A stretch of 64,000 bases of DNA from Paenibacillus sp. FSL H7-0326 (GTDB taxonomy: Bacteria > Bacillota > Bacilli > Paenibacillales > Paenibacillaceae): positions 310,001-374,000 of the forward strand of contig NZ_MPVN01000002.1 in assembly GCF_001955535.1 (NCBI RefSeq). Reading direction: 5' to 3'. Below are positions 1 through 8,437 of this stretch, piece by piece. Each line of letters opens with the position of its first letter. Position 1 is the stretch's first letter. The position numbers were made by a program, and so were the translations under genes. Below the pieces are notes generated by a model. It had not been told where the DNA came from. It saw nothing but the letters and a program-made list of their open reading frames with translations, and did no database searches.

Positions 1-578
1 AAATCTTGATCTGACCAAACATTCCTCGCAATGAGCTCTTGAATAAGGGGCAAATGCTGCTCCAAGCTCTCACTGATTTTTGTAGCGATGGGAATGTAAC
101 GATCCTCTCTTTGACGCAGTACATTGAATAGCAGCTCATGACTCAGTGGAGTTAACTTCACCATGCCTGCAGCTCCCCGTACGCTGTATGGTATTGCATA
201 TGAGCTTAATAGCTCGACTTCTGTGCGATAAAATGACCCCTCAGTACATATCTCAAACCCACCGGACAGCTCAACAGCGGAATCCTCAACTCGATAATGG
301 CTTAACAGAGAAGTGTAGGTGCCGCTCCTGTCCAAGACCTGTTCGTCTATTTGCTTGTCTAGAGCGAGCCTATGCAGTAATTTGGCAACCCGAAGATCCG
401 CATAGATATCAATATCATTCGGAGGCTTAGAGAGTCCAACACCTTGGAGCATTAAACTGCTGCTTCCTCCCAATAACCAGAGATAGTCATTTGTATTCCA
501 CATGTTGATTAATAATTTCAAAGATCGATCCAGCACCTCATCATGACTCCATTCATTTGGTGAAAATAGCCCTGCCAA
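1..578 (-). CDS. Nucleotidyltransferase-like protein, partial (runs off left edge)
   Basis: An open frame on the minus strand runs from a TTG at 578 to the window edge (192 codons visible). The TTG follows an AAGGTGA ribosome site. Residues about 35-60 contain a GGSSSLMLQG stretch followed by PPNDIDIY, the Gly-Ser plus Asp-x-Asp arrangement of the DNA polymerase beta-type nucleotidyltransferase superfamily. The substrate cannot be told from this part. Its neighbours to the right are conserved sporulation and housekeeping genes, so it is probably chromosomal rather than mobile. The superfamily also includes toxin-antitoxin and antibiotic-modifying enzymes; nothing here favours either. Confidence 0.6.
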   Translation of the reverse strand, partial: MAGLFSPNEWSHDEVLDRSLKLLINMWNTNDYLWLLGGSSSLMLQGVGLSKPPNDIDIYADLRVAKLLHRLALDKQIDEQVLDRSGTYTSLLSHYRVEDSAVELSGGFEICTEGSFYRTEVELLSSYAIPYSVRGAAGMVKLTPLSHELLFNVLRQREDRYIPIATKISESLEQHLPLIQELIARNVWSDQD

Positions 579-681
579 TCGGCTCACCTTCCCTTTTATC
601 CTTTAAGTATATATCTTGATGCTTCAGTAAGCTCGCCGCATATATGTTATAGCAGGGATTCATCAATATCATTCATCGTTG

Positions 682-861
682 CTACATGATTGACACTACG
701 CCGCTGAAGAAACCAACTAACATGATAATAAAAGCAATGACGGATAAAATCCCTTTTATTATACCCTTAGTTTTGGCTCTGGCAAAAGTAATGAGAAAAA
801 CAGACACTCCCATAATCAAAATTGCGATAATGGAAAGCCACATTTTATCCATTGCACTCAT
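682..861 (-). CDS. yphE: DUF2768 family small membrane protein (YphE-like)
   Basis: A 59-residue protein starts at an ATG preceded by GGGAG. It has two hydrophobic segments (about residues 8-26 and 36-56) separated by a short basic loop (RAKTKG), so it is a small two-span membrane protein. Size, topology and position next to gpsA match YphE of Bacillus subtilis (DUF2768), whose function is unknown. The assignment rests on synteny and topology, not on a search. It lies downstream of spoVIF, separated by a terminator. Confidence 0.6.
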   Translation of the reverse strand: MSAMDKMWLSIIAILIMGVSVFLITFARAKTKGIIKGILSVIAFIIMLVGFFSGVVSIM

Positions 862-956
862 GATTTGCTCCCTTTCGCTGCAACATTATTTTAGGTACGT
901 TTGTCCATAAACATGACCTATTATATCATGAAAAACAGTACTGAACTTCCAAATAA

Positions 957-1004
957 AAGAAAAAAAGAACAAAGATCACAGGCTGCTGCCTCGCTCTTTG
1001 TTCT
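957..1004 (-). terminator. Rho-independent terminator after spoVIF
   Basis: A 10-bp perfect stem, AGAACAAAGA with its complement, encloses about 19 nt and is followed on the minus strand by a run of seven or more T. It lies directly downstream of spoVIF. Confidence 0.8.
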
Positions 1005-1014
1005 AGATCAGACC

Positions 1015-1290
1015 TTATTTCTTTTTCATCATCATTTTCATGATTGCTTCCATGTTGCTTGGATTCATACCGCTCTTTTTGACAGCATTTACGATTTCTT
1101 TAATCGTTTCTTCACTGACCGGTATATTGGCCATGGCAGAGACCTGCTTGATTAATGTCCGCAGCTGTGCTTCATTTTGCATTGTAGAAGGCTTAACCGT
1201 GTTGGCCAATTTTTTGACGGCCCCTTCGGATATTTTCTTACCGGTCTTCTTGTTAATCGCATCCAAAGCATCCTTAGAAAAATCTCCCAT
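1015..1290 (-). CDS. spoVIF: Stage VI sporulation protein F
   Basis: This 91-residue, basic, soluble protein starts at an ATG behind GGAGGGG. It carries the signature NKKTGKKISEGAVKKLA near the N terminus, a central block ending in VSAMANIPVSEETI, and a Met/Lys-rich C terminus. Together these are characteristic of the SpoVIF family (YjcC), which in B. subtilis supports late spore coat assembly. Its place beside gpsA is usual in Paenibacillus. It is a single gene with its own terminator. Family assignment is from recognised sequence character. Confidence 0.75.
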   Translation of the reverse strand: MGDFSKDALDAINKKTGKKISEGAVKKLANTVKPSTMQNEAQLRTLIKQVSAMANIPVSEETIKEIVNAVKKSGMNPSNMEAIMKMMMKKK

Positions 1291-1408
1291 TTATTCCCCT
1301 CCTCAAGACAAAAACTCACAATATCATATGAGCTGTCTTAGGGAAAGGTGATGGACTCCACAATTCTAGGGCTCCAGCCTACGATGAGAACGAGCGAGCT
1401 TAAATTCT

Positions 1409-2449
1409 TTATTTATGCCATTGCTCCCAGGTCTCAAGCTTCATAACTTCCATCTCCGTCTTCGGATCTCGACCCATAAGTGCTTCTACTGCCGTACGAC
1501 TGTCCTTGCCTGTGAACAGCACTTGATAGAGCTGATCGGCAATCGGCATCTGTACATTGAATTTGATCGATATGGCGTGAGCGGCCTCCGTAGTACGGAT
1601 ACCTTCCACCACCATCCCCATTGCTTCAAGCACTTCATTCAGCGGTTTGCCCTGACCGAGCGCATATCCAGCCCGCCAGTTCCGGCTATGTTTACTCGTC
1701 GCAGTTACGACAAGATCCCCAACACCCGCGAGTCCAGAGAAGGTGAGCGGATTCGCTCCCATTTGGACACCGACTCTCGAAATCTCGGCAAGCCCTCTCG
1801 TTATAATCGCTGCTTTAGCATTATCTCCAAAGCCAAGCCCATCCGACATTCCTGCACCGAGAGCAATGATGTTCTTAAGTGCTCCAGCCAGTTCAACACC
1901 CACTTGATCCCGGTTGGTATAGACCCTGAAGTTAACATTCATGAATAGATCTCTTGCATAGTTTGCCTTCTCATCGTTTAATGCCGCCACAACAATCGTT
2001 GTAGGATTCCGTTTCACCACTTCTTCGGCATGACTTGGCCCTGACAAGACAACAATATCGCCTTCGGCGGAATCCAATTCTTCCGCTATTACTGCGGACA
2101 TCCTTTTTAAGCTGGGAAGCTCAAAACCCTTGGTTGCATGAATTATGAGCGTACCCTTAGTATAGTGCGGTTTCAATTGCTGAACCACAGTCCGCATCGC
2201 AGAAGAAGGAGCCACAATAATTATAGCGCTCGTGCCCTTTACGGCTTCTTCCATGTCACTGGAGGCTACAATACGATCTGACAGAGTGATGCCGGGCAGG
2301 TAACGGCTGTTTGTGTGCTGCAGATTAATTTCTGCCGCCTGCTGTTCACTTCTCGTCCACACAAATACATCATGTCCATTGTCAGCGAGCACGCTTGCAA
2401 GTGCAGTTCCCCAGCTTCCAGCTACCAAGAGCGTTACTTTTTTAGACAA
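1409..2449 (-). CDS. gpsA: NAD(P)H-dependent glycerol-3-phosphate dehydrogenase
   Basis: GpsA reduces dihydroxyacetone phosphate to sn-glycerol 3-phosphate, the backbone for phospholipids, in the cytosol. The protein is 346 residues, normal for the family. The N-terminal Rossmann motif is VAGSWGTALA (residues 9-18; many homologues have GAGSWG). The central ALKNIIALGAGMSDGLGFGDNAKAA region contains the conserved catalytic Lys, and the GLAGVGDLVVT block follows. The start is a TTG at 2449 behind GGGAGGAAACCGGG. It overlaps plsY by 8 nt, so the enzyme that makes G3P is coupled to the acyltransferase that uses it. Confidence 0.97.
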   Translation of the reverse strand: MSKKVTLLVAGSWGTALASVLADNGHDVFVWTRSEQQAAEINLQHTNSRYLPGITLSDRIVASSDMEEAVKGTSAIIIVAPSSAMRTVVQQLKPHYTKGTLIIHATKGFELPSLKRMSAVIAEELDSAEGDIVVLSGPSHAEEVVKRNPTTIVVAALNDEKANYARDLFMNVNFRVYTNRDQVGVELAGALKNIIALGAGMSDGLGFGDNAKAAIITRGLAEISRVGVQMGANPLTFSGLAGVGDLVVTATSKHSRNWRAGYALGQGKPLNEVLEAMGMVVEGIRTTEAAHAISIKFNVQMPIADQLYQVLFTGKDSRTAVEALMGRDPKTEMEVMKLETWEQWHK

Positions 2450-3062
2450 CCCGGTTTCCTCCCTTCGAAGAACTCGATCCTAACTTATTCTCCTTACCCT
2501 GAATCAACTTCGTAATATTTGTACGATGTCTCCAAAATGCAAAGATACAAATGATTAAGCTTGACCAAAAGAGAGGCCATGGATATAGAAGAATAAGCAA
2601 AAATAATGGCGTCAAAAAGACGAATATTAAAGAGCCGAGCGATACATATCTTGTGATGAAAATCGATAGAATCGCGATAATTCCTGCATACAAAGCAGGC
2701 AGAAAACAGAGGGTCGCTAATACACCAATAGCGGTCGCGATCCCCTTTCCACCACGAAATCGGAAGAATACGGGCCAGTTATGACCTATAATGGCACTGA
2801 TACCGGAAAGTGCGGGAACCCAGGCCGAATCGCCTCCCAGCCATTTACCGATCCATACGGCTGCAATCCCCTTGGCAATATCGAGGGCCAGTACAAGTAT
2901 GGCCGGCCCTTTGCCAAGCGTTCTCAGCGTATTCGTGGCACCTGCATTTCCACTTCCATGATCCCGAATATCAATACCCTTCATCAGCTTGCCAAATAAA
3001 AAGCTAAAGCTTACCGATCCCAGAAGATAGCTGACGATTACAGCTGTGATTGACCAAACCAC
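2442..3062 (-). CDS. plsY: Acyl-phosphate:glycerol-3-phosphate acyltransferase PlsY
   Basis: PlsY transfers the acyl group from acyl-phosphate to glycerol 3-phosphate, giving lysophosphatidic acid, at the cytoplasmic membrane. It has 206 residues and about five membrane segments. The diagnostic loops are visible: SGNAGATNTLRTLGK (residues about 37-51), GHNWPVFFRFRGGKGIAT (about 93-110), and a hydrophobic final segment followed by WRHRTNI. The start is a GTG at 3062 behind AGGAGA. It lies between der and gpsA and overlaps gpsA, in the same leftward operon. Confidence 0.96.
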   Translation of the reverse strand: MVWSITAVIVSYLLGSVSFSFLFGKLMKGIDIRDHGSGNAGATNTLRTLGKGPAILVLALDIAKGIAAVWIGKWLGGDSAWVPALSGISAIIGHNWPVFFRFRGGKGIATAIGVLATLCFLPALYAGIIAILSIFITRYVSLGSLIFVFLTPLFLLILLYPWPLFWSSLIICIFAFWRHRTNITKLIQGKENKLGSSSSKGGNRVV

Positions 3063-3074
3063 ATTGATTCTCTC

Positions 3075-4397
3075 CTAACTCTCATCAGACTTGCGCCGAG
3101 TAAATATTCTGATCGGTGTACCTTCAAAATTAAAGGCAGCACGAATTTTGTTCTCCAAGTAGCGCTCATATGAGAAATGCATTAATTCTGGATCATTCAC
3201 GAATACAACGATTGTCGGAGGCTTGACGGCTACTTGTGTTACATAATTAATCCGCAGCCTTCTTCCTTTATCCGTTGGTGGCGGATTAATTGCAACTGCA
3301 TCGGATACAACATCGTTAAGCAGATGTGTTTGTACACGCATAACATGCTGCTGAGATACATGCTGCACAACAGGAAGCAATTTTTGTAAACGCTGTTTCG
3401 TTTTTGCAGACAAAAATACGATAGGAGCATACGTCATGAATAGGAAATGATCACGGATCTTCTTCTCAAACTCATGCATTGTTTTGTCATCCTTGTCTAC
3501 AACATCCCATTTATTCACAACAAACAAGGAGGCTTTACCCGCCTCATACGCATACCCTGCAATATGCTTGTCCTGCTCGATAATGCCTTCTTCACCATTA
3601 ATCACGATGAGAACAACATCTGCTCGTTCAATCGCACGCATCGCACGCATTACGCTGTATTTCTCGGTCGTTTCATATACCTTACCGCGTTTACGCATAC
3701 CCGCCGTATCAATTAATACATAACGTTGTCCATCTTTTTCAAACGGAGTATCGATGGCATCCCGGGTCGTACCCGCAATGTCACTGACAATCACTCGTTC
3801 CTCGCCCAAAATCGCATTAACCAATGAGGATTTTCCTACATTCGGACGTCCAATCAGAGCAACCCGAATAACATCCTCATCATACTGGTCCTCTTCAAGT
3901 TCAGGCAGATTGTTCGTAATGGCGTCCAGCAGGTCGCCAATCCCGGTACCATGACTTCCTGATACACCAATTGGATCCCCGAAACCTAAAGAGTAGAACT
4001 CATAAATCAGATCGCTTCGACCGATATTATCCACTTTGTTAACAGCTACAATTACCGGCTTGCCTGAGCGATACAGCATTTGAGCTACTTCTTCATCTGA
4101 TTGCGTAACACCTGTCTTCGCGTCACACATAAATACAATAACATCCGCTTCTTCGATGGCGAGTTCAGCCTGCATACGGATGGATTTGATAATAACATCC
4201 TCACCGTCAATTTCAATACCTCCGGTATCGATGACGCTGAAAGGCTTGCCGTTCCATTCTGCAACACCATATAGCCGATCACGGGTGATGCCCGGCTTGT
4301 CTTCCACAATGGCCAGCCGGTCGCCGATGATACGGTTAAAGATTGTTGACTTCCCCACATTCGGTCGCCCAACTATAGCCACAACGGGTCTTGCCAT
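3075..4397 (-). CDS. der: Ribosome biogenesis GTPase Der (EngA)
   Basis: Der is an essential double-GTPase needed for 50S subunit maturation. The protein of 440 residues has two tandem G domains, each with GRPNVGKS(T/S) (residues 10-18 and about 180), DTGG or DTAG switch II motifs, and NKVD or NKWD specificity motifs, then a C-terminal KH-like domain ending in [11 protein letters not shown]. The start was taken at 4397 (MARPVV) because AGGAGGAG lies eight bases upstream; a longer frame begins 33 nt earlier without a ribosome site. It leads the der-plsY-gpsA cluster. Confidence 0.97.
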   Translation of the reverse strand: MARPVVAIVGRPNVGKSTIFNRIIGDRLAIVEDKPGITRDRLYGVAEWNGKPFSVIDTGGIEIDGEDVIIKSIRMQAELAIEEADVIVFMCDAKTGVTQSDEEVAQMLYRSGKPVIVAVNKVDNIGRSDLIYEFYSLGFGDPIGVSGSHGTGIGDLLDAITNNLPELEEDQYDEDVIRVALIGRPNVGKSSLVNAILGEERVIVSDIAGTTRDAIDTPFEKDGQRYVLIDTAGMRKRGKVYETTEKYSVMRAMRAIERADVVLIVINGEEGIIEQDKHIAGYAYEAGKASLFVVNKWDVVDKDDKTMHEFEKKIRDHFLFMTYAPIVFLSAKTKQRLQKLLPVVQHVSQQHVMRVQTHLLNDVVSDAVAINPPPTDKGRRLRINYVTQVAVKPPTIVVFVNDPELMHFSYERYLENKIRAAFNFEGTPIRIFTRRKSDES

Positions 4398-4539
4398 AAA
4401 TACACTCCTCCTGTCACATCTTACGCTCATATCATAGCAAAAAATAGTTCATTTATATACATAGAACTAAAGATTCAAGAACAAAACGTATATATTTTGT
4501 GACCTTGTTATCCTAAAAAACACGTTTCGAACGACAATC

Positions 4540-4561
4540 GGCGAACCCCGGAGGGTTCGCC
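4540..4561. terminator. Strong GC-rich hairpin between rpsA and der
   Basis: GGCGAACC and GGTTCGCC form a perfect 8-bp stem around a six-base loop. It lies downstream of the S1-like gene and upstream of der. There is no long T tract directly after it on either strand, so termination efficiency is uncertain. Confidence 0.5.
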
Positions 4562-4615
4562 AATTCCATTAGCCACTATACACTGCCAGATATAAATCTT
4601 ATGTTAAAGTGATGA

Positions 4616-5836
4616 TCATTTAAATTTGCTAAGCTTGTCGCCAAAACGCTCACCAAGTGTAATGCTAAGTCCTTGGTTGCTCAATGAAACGTTAGGGTTG
4701 TCGATTTCCTCACGAGGTGCATTTTTGGACTTCTCTGCCCGAGGAGCTGGAGCCGGAGCTTCTTCTGTCTCCTTGATGCTCAGGCTAGCACGCTGTTCAG
4801 CAGTGCTGAGTTCCAAAATTTTCACTTGCACTTCTTGACCTTCTTTTAGCACTTCATTCGGAGTCCCGATATGCTTATGAGAGATCTGGGAAATATGAAC
4901 AAGACCCTCTACACCTGGAGCGATCTCTACAAACGCACCGAATTGCACGAGACGTTTAACAACACCAGACACGATGTCACCCGTGTTAAATTGCGTAGAA
5001 GCCGTTTCCCATGGACCCGGTTGAGCCGCCTTGATACTAAGGCTGATCTTGCCTTTCTCAGGATCCACTTTCAGAACCTTAACATTGACTTTATCGCCTT
5101 CGGAAAGGACATCAGCTGGTTTATCCACATGATTCCAAGCAATCTCGGAAACGTGAACCAGACCATCAACGCCGCCTACATCAACAAATGCGCCGAATTG
5201 AGTCAAACGCTGTACGGTTCCTTCGATTTCTTGGCCTTCTTTCAGCTCAGCGATAACTTTTTGTTTGTTCGCTTCGAACTCAGCTTCCAGTACATCTTTT
5301 TGAGAAAGAATGACTTTATTCGCTTCACGATCAAGCTCTTTAACTTTAACGCGAAGTGTACGTCCTTTGTAGTCGCTGAAATCTTCAACGAAATGGCGTT
5401 CTACCATAGAAGCAGGGATAAATCCGCGTACGCCTACGTCTGCTACCACGCCGCCTTTTACAACATCAGAAACGGTAACTTCAAATACTTCACCAGATTC
5501 GAAATGTTTCTCAAGCTGCTCCCAAGCATTTTCGCTGTCGATAGCGCGTTTGGAAAGAACCAGTCTTTCTTTTTCATCATCGATGCTTACTACCTTGCAC
5601 TCTACCTCTTGGCCTACTTGTACAGCATCGCCAATGTTGTCCACTTGCAGGGAAGAAAGCTCGCGAACTGGAATCACACCGTCATATTTATATCCAATGC
5701 TTACATAAGCCTGGTTATCCTCCAATTTGACAATGGTTCCTTTAACAGTATCCCCTTTTTTCAAAGATACGAATGAATCCAGCTCATCTTGGGTTGCTGC
5801 TTCTGTTACTTCTTGATTTTTAATCTCTTCCGACAT
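4616..5836 (-). CDS. rpsA: 30S ribosomal protein S1 homologue (YpfD type)
   Basis: The protein has 406 residues with four consecutive S1 RNA-binding domains, recognisable from repeated GDxVxGxVxxL starts (near residues 28, 115, 200 and 285) and FGAFVDVGGVDGLVHVSE or FGAFVEIAPGVEGLVHISQ ends. It ends with a proline/alanine/charged tail and a short C-terminal block. Firmicute S1 homologues are shorter than the six-domain proteobacterial S1, and their role in translation initiation is less strict. The start has GAGGAGGG nine bases upstream. It lies between plsC/cmk and der, as in Bacillus (ypfD). Confidence 0.93.
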   Translation of the reverse strand: MSEEIKNQEVTEAATQDELDSFVSLKKGDTVKGTIVKLEDNQAYVSIGYKYDGVIPVRELSSLQVDNIGDAVQVGQEVECKVVSIDDEKERLVLSKRAIDSENAWEQLEKHFESGEVFEVTVSDVVKGGVVADVGVRGFIPASMVERHFVEDFSDYKGRTLRVKVKELDREANKVILSQKDVLEAEFEANKQKVIAELKEGQEIEGTVQRLTQFGAFVDVGGVDGLVHVSEIAWNHVDKPADVLSEGDKVNVKVLKVDPEKGKISLSIKAAQPGPWETASTQFNTGDIVSGVVKRLVQFGAFVEIAPGVEGLVHISQISHKHIGTPNEVLKEGQEVQVKILELSTAEQRASLSIKETEEAPAPAPRAEKSKNAPREEIDNPNVSLSNQGLSITLGERFGDKLSKFK

Positions 5837-5964
5837 ATCAATACCCTCCTCAATTCAAAAACCCCATTTATTTAAACCTGCCAAGGCAGAGTTCAAAACA
5901 TTACTGCATAAACCTGTTAATCGTAGCTTTCCATAAAATATAATGAATCATGCATCTGCGTTTA

Positions 5965-6555
5965 TTATGGCTGAGAAGGTACTCCCGTCTTGGTCATCTC
6001 GTCAATCTTGGACATAATCTTCTCTGTAGCCCTTTCAAGCGCATCACCTGAAGGATCATCTTTAAACTCATCAAGATTTACAGGCTTGCCATAGACAATT
6101 TTCATCTTGCGGAACAGCTTATATTCACCGATTATTGCCGCCGGCACCACTGCTGAGCCGCTGCGCAAAGCGAAGCTCGCTGCCCCCTTCTTGCCAATTC
6201 CTCCATCGTTGTTGCGGCTGCCTTGTGGAAAAATACCGAGCACTTGTCCGTCTCGCAGTATGTTAAGGGCCGTCTTGATCGATTCCTTGCTGACGCCTCC
6301 CCGCTTTACAGGAAAAGCACCAACAGCCTTCAGGACAGGGCCAAGGACCGGAATATCAAAAAGCTCGCTCTTCGCCATAAACCTTACCTTGCGTTCAATC
6401 TTAATCCCAAGTGTAGGCGGATCGTAATTACTGATGTGATTACAGCATAACACCACTCCACCGTCACGGGGAATATTTTCTCTTCCTACAGCTTCTAAAC
6501 GGAATAATACTGTATAAATGAATCTCAGCAAACCCCGACCGATTGAATAAATCAT
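5965..6555 (-). CDS. plsC: 1-acyl-sn-glycerol-3-phosphate acyltransferase
   Basis: PlsC acylates lysophosphatidic acid to phosphatidic acid at the membrane, the step after PlsY. The 196-residue protein has the HX4D catalytic motif in CCNHISNYDPP (residues about 37-47), the substrate motif FPVKRGG near residue 80, and FPQGSRNNDG near 115, in the right order and spacing for the family. The ATG overlaps the cmk stop codon by 4 bp (ATGA), so the two genes are translationally coupled. Confidence 0.94.
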   Translation of the reverse strand: MIYSIGRGLLRFIYTVLFRLEAVGRENIPRDGGVVLCCNHISNYDPPTLGIKIERKVRFMAKSELFDIPVLGPVLKAVGAFPVKRGGVSKESIKTALNILRDGQVLGIFPQGSRNNDGGIGKKGAASFALRSGSAVVPAAIIGEYKLFRKMKIVYGKPVNLDEFKDDPSGDALERATEKIMSKIDEMTKTGVPSQP

Positions 6556-7256
6556 AAATCGACCTCTCTCCCGACTTCGTAACAGCGTGACACAATATGC
6601 TCAACAACTTCATCAATACTCATCGAAGTCGTATCTAGTACGATGGCATCATCTGCTTGACGGAGTGGAGAAATCTCCCGTTCCTGGTCAAGCTTGTCCC
6701 GAGCAGCAATATCTGATTCAAGCTGTTCCAATGTCAGGTCATCGGTCTTCTCCAATTCATTGAACCTCCGAAGTGCACGTTCCTTAACGCTGGCAGTCAT
6801 AAAAATCTTCACTTCTGCATCTGGCAACACGGTAGTACCAATATCTCTGCCATCCATAACCACTCCTTTACGGAGCGCCATAACTCTCTGCAGTTCAACA
6901 AGATGTGCTCTCAAATCTTCAATCTGAGAATATAGAGACACAATCCCGGTTACTTCTCTTGATCGTATAGGTCCCGACACATCTTCACCGTTAAGGAGTA
7001 CTTTCTGCCCATTCGCATCCGGGACAAGCTCTATGCTGAGCTCCCGTAAGTGCTTAAGAACTGAATCTACATCTTCCGGTTCAATTTCATGGCGAAGCAT
7101 ATAGTAGGTAACCGCTCGATACATGGCTCCGGTATCTACGTATATGTATGAGAGTTCACTCGCCACACGTCTGGCCACTGTGCTCTTTCCCGCACCTGCC
7201 GGACCGTCAATAGCCACATTCAACTTCCCGTTCTCTGCTGCTTTCTGGCTTGTCAA
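6552..7256 (-). CDS. cmk: Cytidylate kinase
   Basis: Cmk phosphorylates CMP and dCMP. Motifs seen are the P-loop GPAGAGKST near the N terminus, the YVDTGAMYRAVTYY substrate block, MDGRDIGTTVLPDA, and the lid region. The start was set at a TTG (7256), nine bases after AGGAGG; a longer frame starting at 7274 would place that ribosome site inside the gene. This gives 234 residues. It is the first gene of the cmk-plsC pair. Confidence 0.95.
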   Translation of the reverse strand: MTSQKAAENGKLNVAIDGPAGAGKSTVARRVASELSYIYVDTGAMYRAVTYYMLRHEIEPEDVDSVLKHLRELSIELVPDANGQKVLLNGEDVSGPIRSREVTGIVSLYSQIEDLRAHLVELQRVMALRKGVVMDGRDIGTTVLPDAEVKIFMTASVKERALRRFNELEKTDDLTLEQLESDIAARDKLDQEREISPLRQADDAIVLDTTSMSIDEVVEHIVSRCYEVGREVDL

Positions 7257-7353
7257 CGGGCCATTCCTCCTCAAACTTAAGCCTCAAGAAAAAAGCAGGC
7301 ATTGCCTGCGACGTGAAAATTATACCACACAACCTACGCTGATGCAAAAGCGT

Positions 7354-7587
7354 TCACTCTTCATTACCCCTAATTTCAGATCGTAAAGCGGGCTGAAGAG
7401 GAATTCCTTCCATGTTGAATACAGGGGATAATAAAGGGGCAAGCCCGGGTATATGGAGCAGTACTTGAATAATAACCAGCAGGGTTATTAGGCCGATTAT
7501 GATCCGCTTGATAATATGCTCTATTTTGTTGCTGAATTGAGCGAACAACTTCTCATATTCCTGACTTGCTTCCTGATCGCGGCTCAT
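7354..7587 (-). CDS. ypfB: YpfB-like small membrane protein (DUF5359)
   Basis: The 77-residue protein has a charged, amphipathic N terminus (about residues 1-27, ending KRI) and one membrane segment (about 28-46), followed by a short proline-containing tail. Size, topology and position between cmk and motI match YpfB of Bacillus (DUF5359), a protein of unknown function. The ATG follows GGAGGG. Confidence 0.65.
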   Translation of the reverse strand: MSRDQEASQEYEKLFAQFSNKIEHIIKRIIIGLITLLVIIQVLLHIPGLAPLLSPVFNMEGIPLQPALRSEIRGNEE

Positions 7588-7662
7588 CTGCAGTCCCTCC
7601 GACTTAGAGTTTGGTAAATTATGCCCTGGGAGAGACTAGCTTATTCTGTTCTGTGGCTTCTT

Positions 7663-8322
7663 TTATCTTCCGCGAAAATCCAACTGACGCTCAAAACAGT
7701 ATTTAATTACTTTTTGGCGCTCCATATCTGTGATACGTATAAACTCTAACATGACTAAGCGTCTTCCGCTTTCCAGCTCTTGAATTCTTACGACAGAAGC
7801 TTCAAAGGGGACATGCTCAATCTCACCATTTTTGTAGGGAAGCAATAACCAGCACGACAGGCTCTGTCCTTGTTCCAAACTGTAACTGTTGTGTTCAAAG
7901 AATGAAAGTCCTCCCCCGCTTACATCATCTGTATAGGCTAAGAATCTTGTGAAGTCATGCTTGAATTTGACAGCGAGCTCCAGCTTCGCCTGAACGCGTA
8001 AATAATTGCGGCGCTGAACTTGAGATATTTCATCTTTAGAAGGTCTGCGTATCTTGATGAGTCGAATAACATCCTCTTTAAATCCTGTGACATATGTATT
8101 AAAAAAATGCTTAACTCCGCCTTCCGACACAAAACTAGCCGCCAGTTCATCTCCTAGTCTCAATCGGTGCAAATACTTACCCTCAAGCATGGGCACTTCT
8201 ATACTAATCGAATCTTCTTCAACCTCGGCTACTCTTGACTTGTATTCCAGCTTCTTCTCTTTGTCCTCTGTTGAAGGAATTTGAACATATAAAACTTCAT
8301 TTACTTTCGGATTCAATGCCAA
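7663..8322 (-). CDS. motI: PilZ-domain c-di-GMP receptor, flagellar brake MotI (YpfA)
   Basis: MotI binds cyclic di-GMP and disengages the flagellar stator in B. subtilis. The protein of 219 residues has an N-terminal YcgR-like domain (about 1-95) and a C-terminal PilZ domain. The c-di-GMP motif is complete: RRNYLRV at about residues 104-110 and DVSGGGLSF at about 133-141. The start is taken at a TTG behind AGGTGGAGA; a second TTG two codons later is also possible. Position next to ypfB and ypeB matches Bacillus gene order. Confidence 0.9.
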   Translation of the reverse strand: MALNPKVNEVLYVQIPSTEDKEKKLEYKSRVAEVEEDSISIEVPMLEGKYLHRLRLGDELAASFVSEGGVKHFFNTYVTGFKEDVIRLIKIRRPSKDEISQVQRRNYLRVQAKLELAVKFKHDFTRFLAYTDDVSGGGLSFFEHNSYSLEQGQSLSCWLLLPYKNGEIEHVPFEASVVRIQELESGRRLVMLEFIRITDMERQKVIKYCFERQLDFRGR

Positions 8323-8396
8323 TCTCCACCTTAGAGCTTATTCATAACACTAAGGGATATTATACCATGTGATGAAGATCATACGTATATGCAAAT

Positions 8397-8425
8397 AAGC
8401 TCCTCTCTTATCAAGAGAGAAGCTT
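8397..8425 (-). terminator. Hairpin after ypeB
   Basis: AAGCTTCTCTCTTGATAAGA and its near-complement form a stem of about 12 bp just past the ypeB stop. The T tract after it is short (ATTTG), so it may be a weak terminator. Confidence 0.55.
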
Positions 8426-8437
8426 ACCTTAGTAACA

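Noticed and set aside
4871..5776. A 301-codon plus-strand frame
   Set aside because: It is antisense to the S1-like gene, which has clear domains, a ribosome site and normal neighbours.
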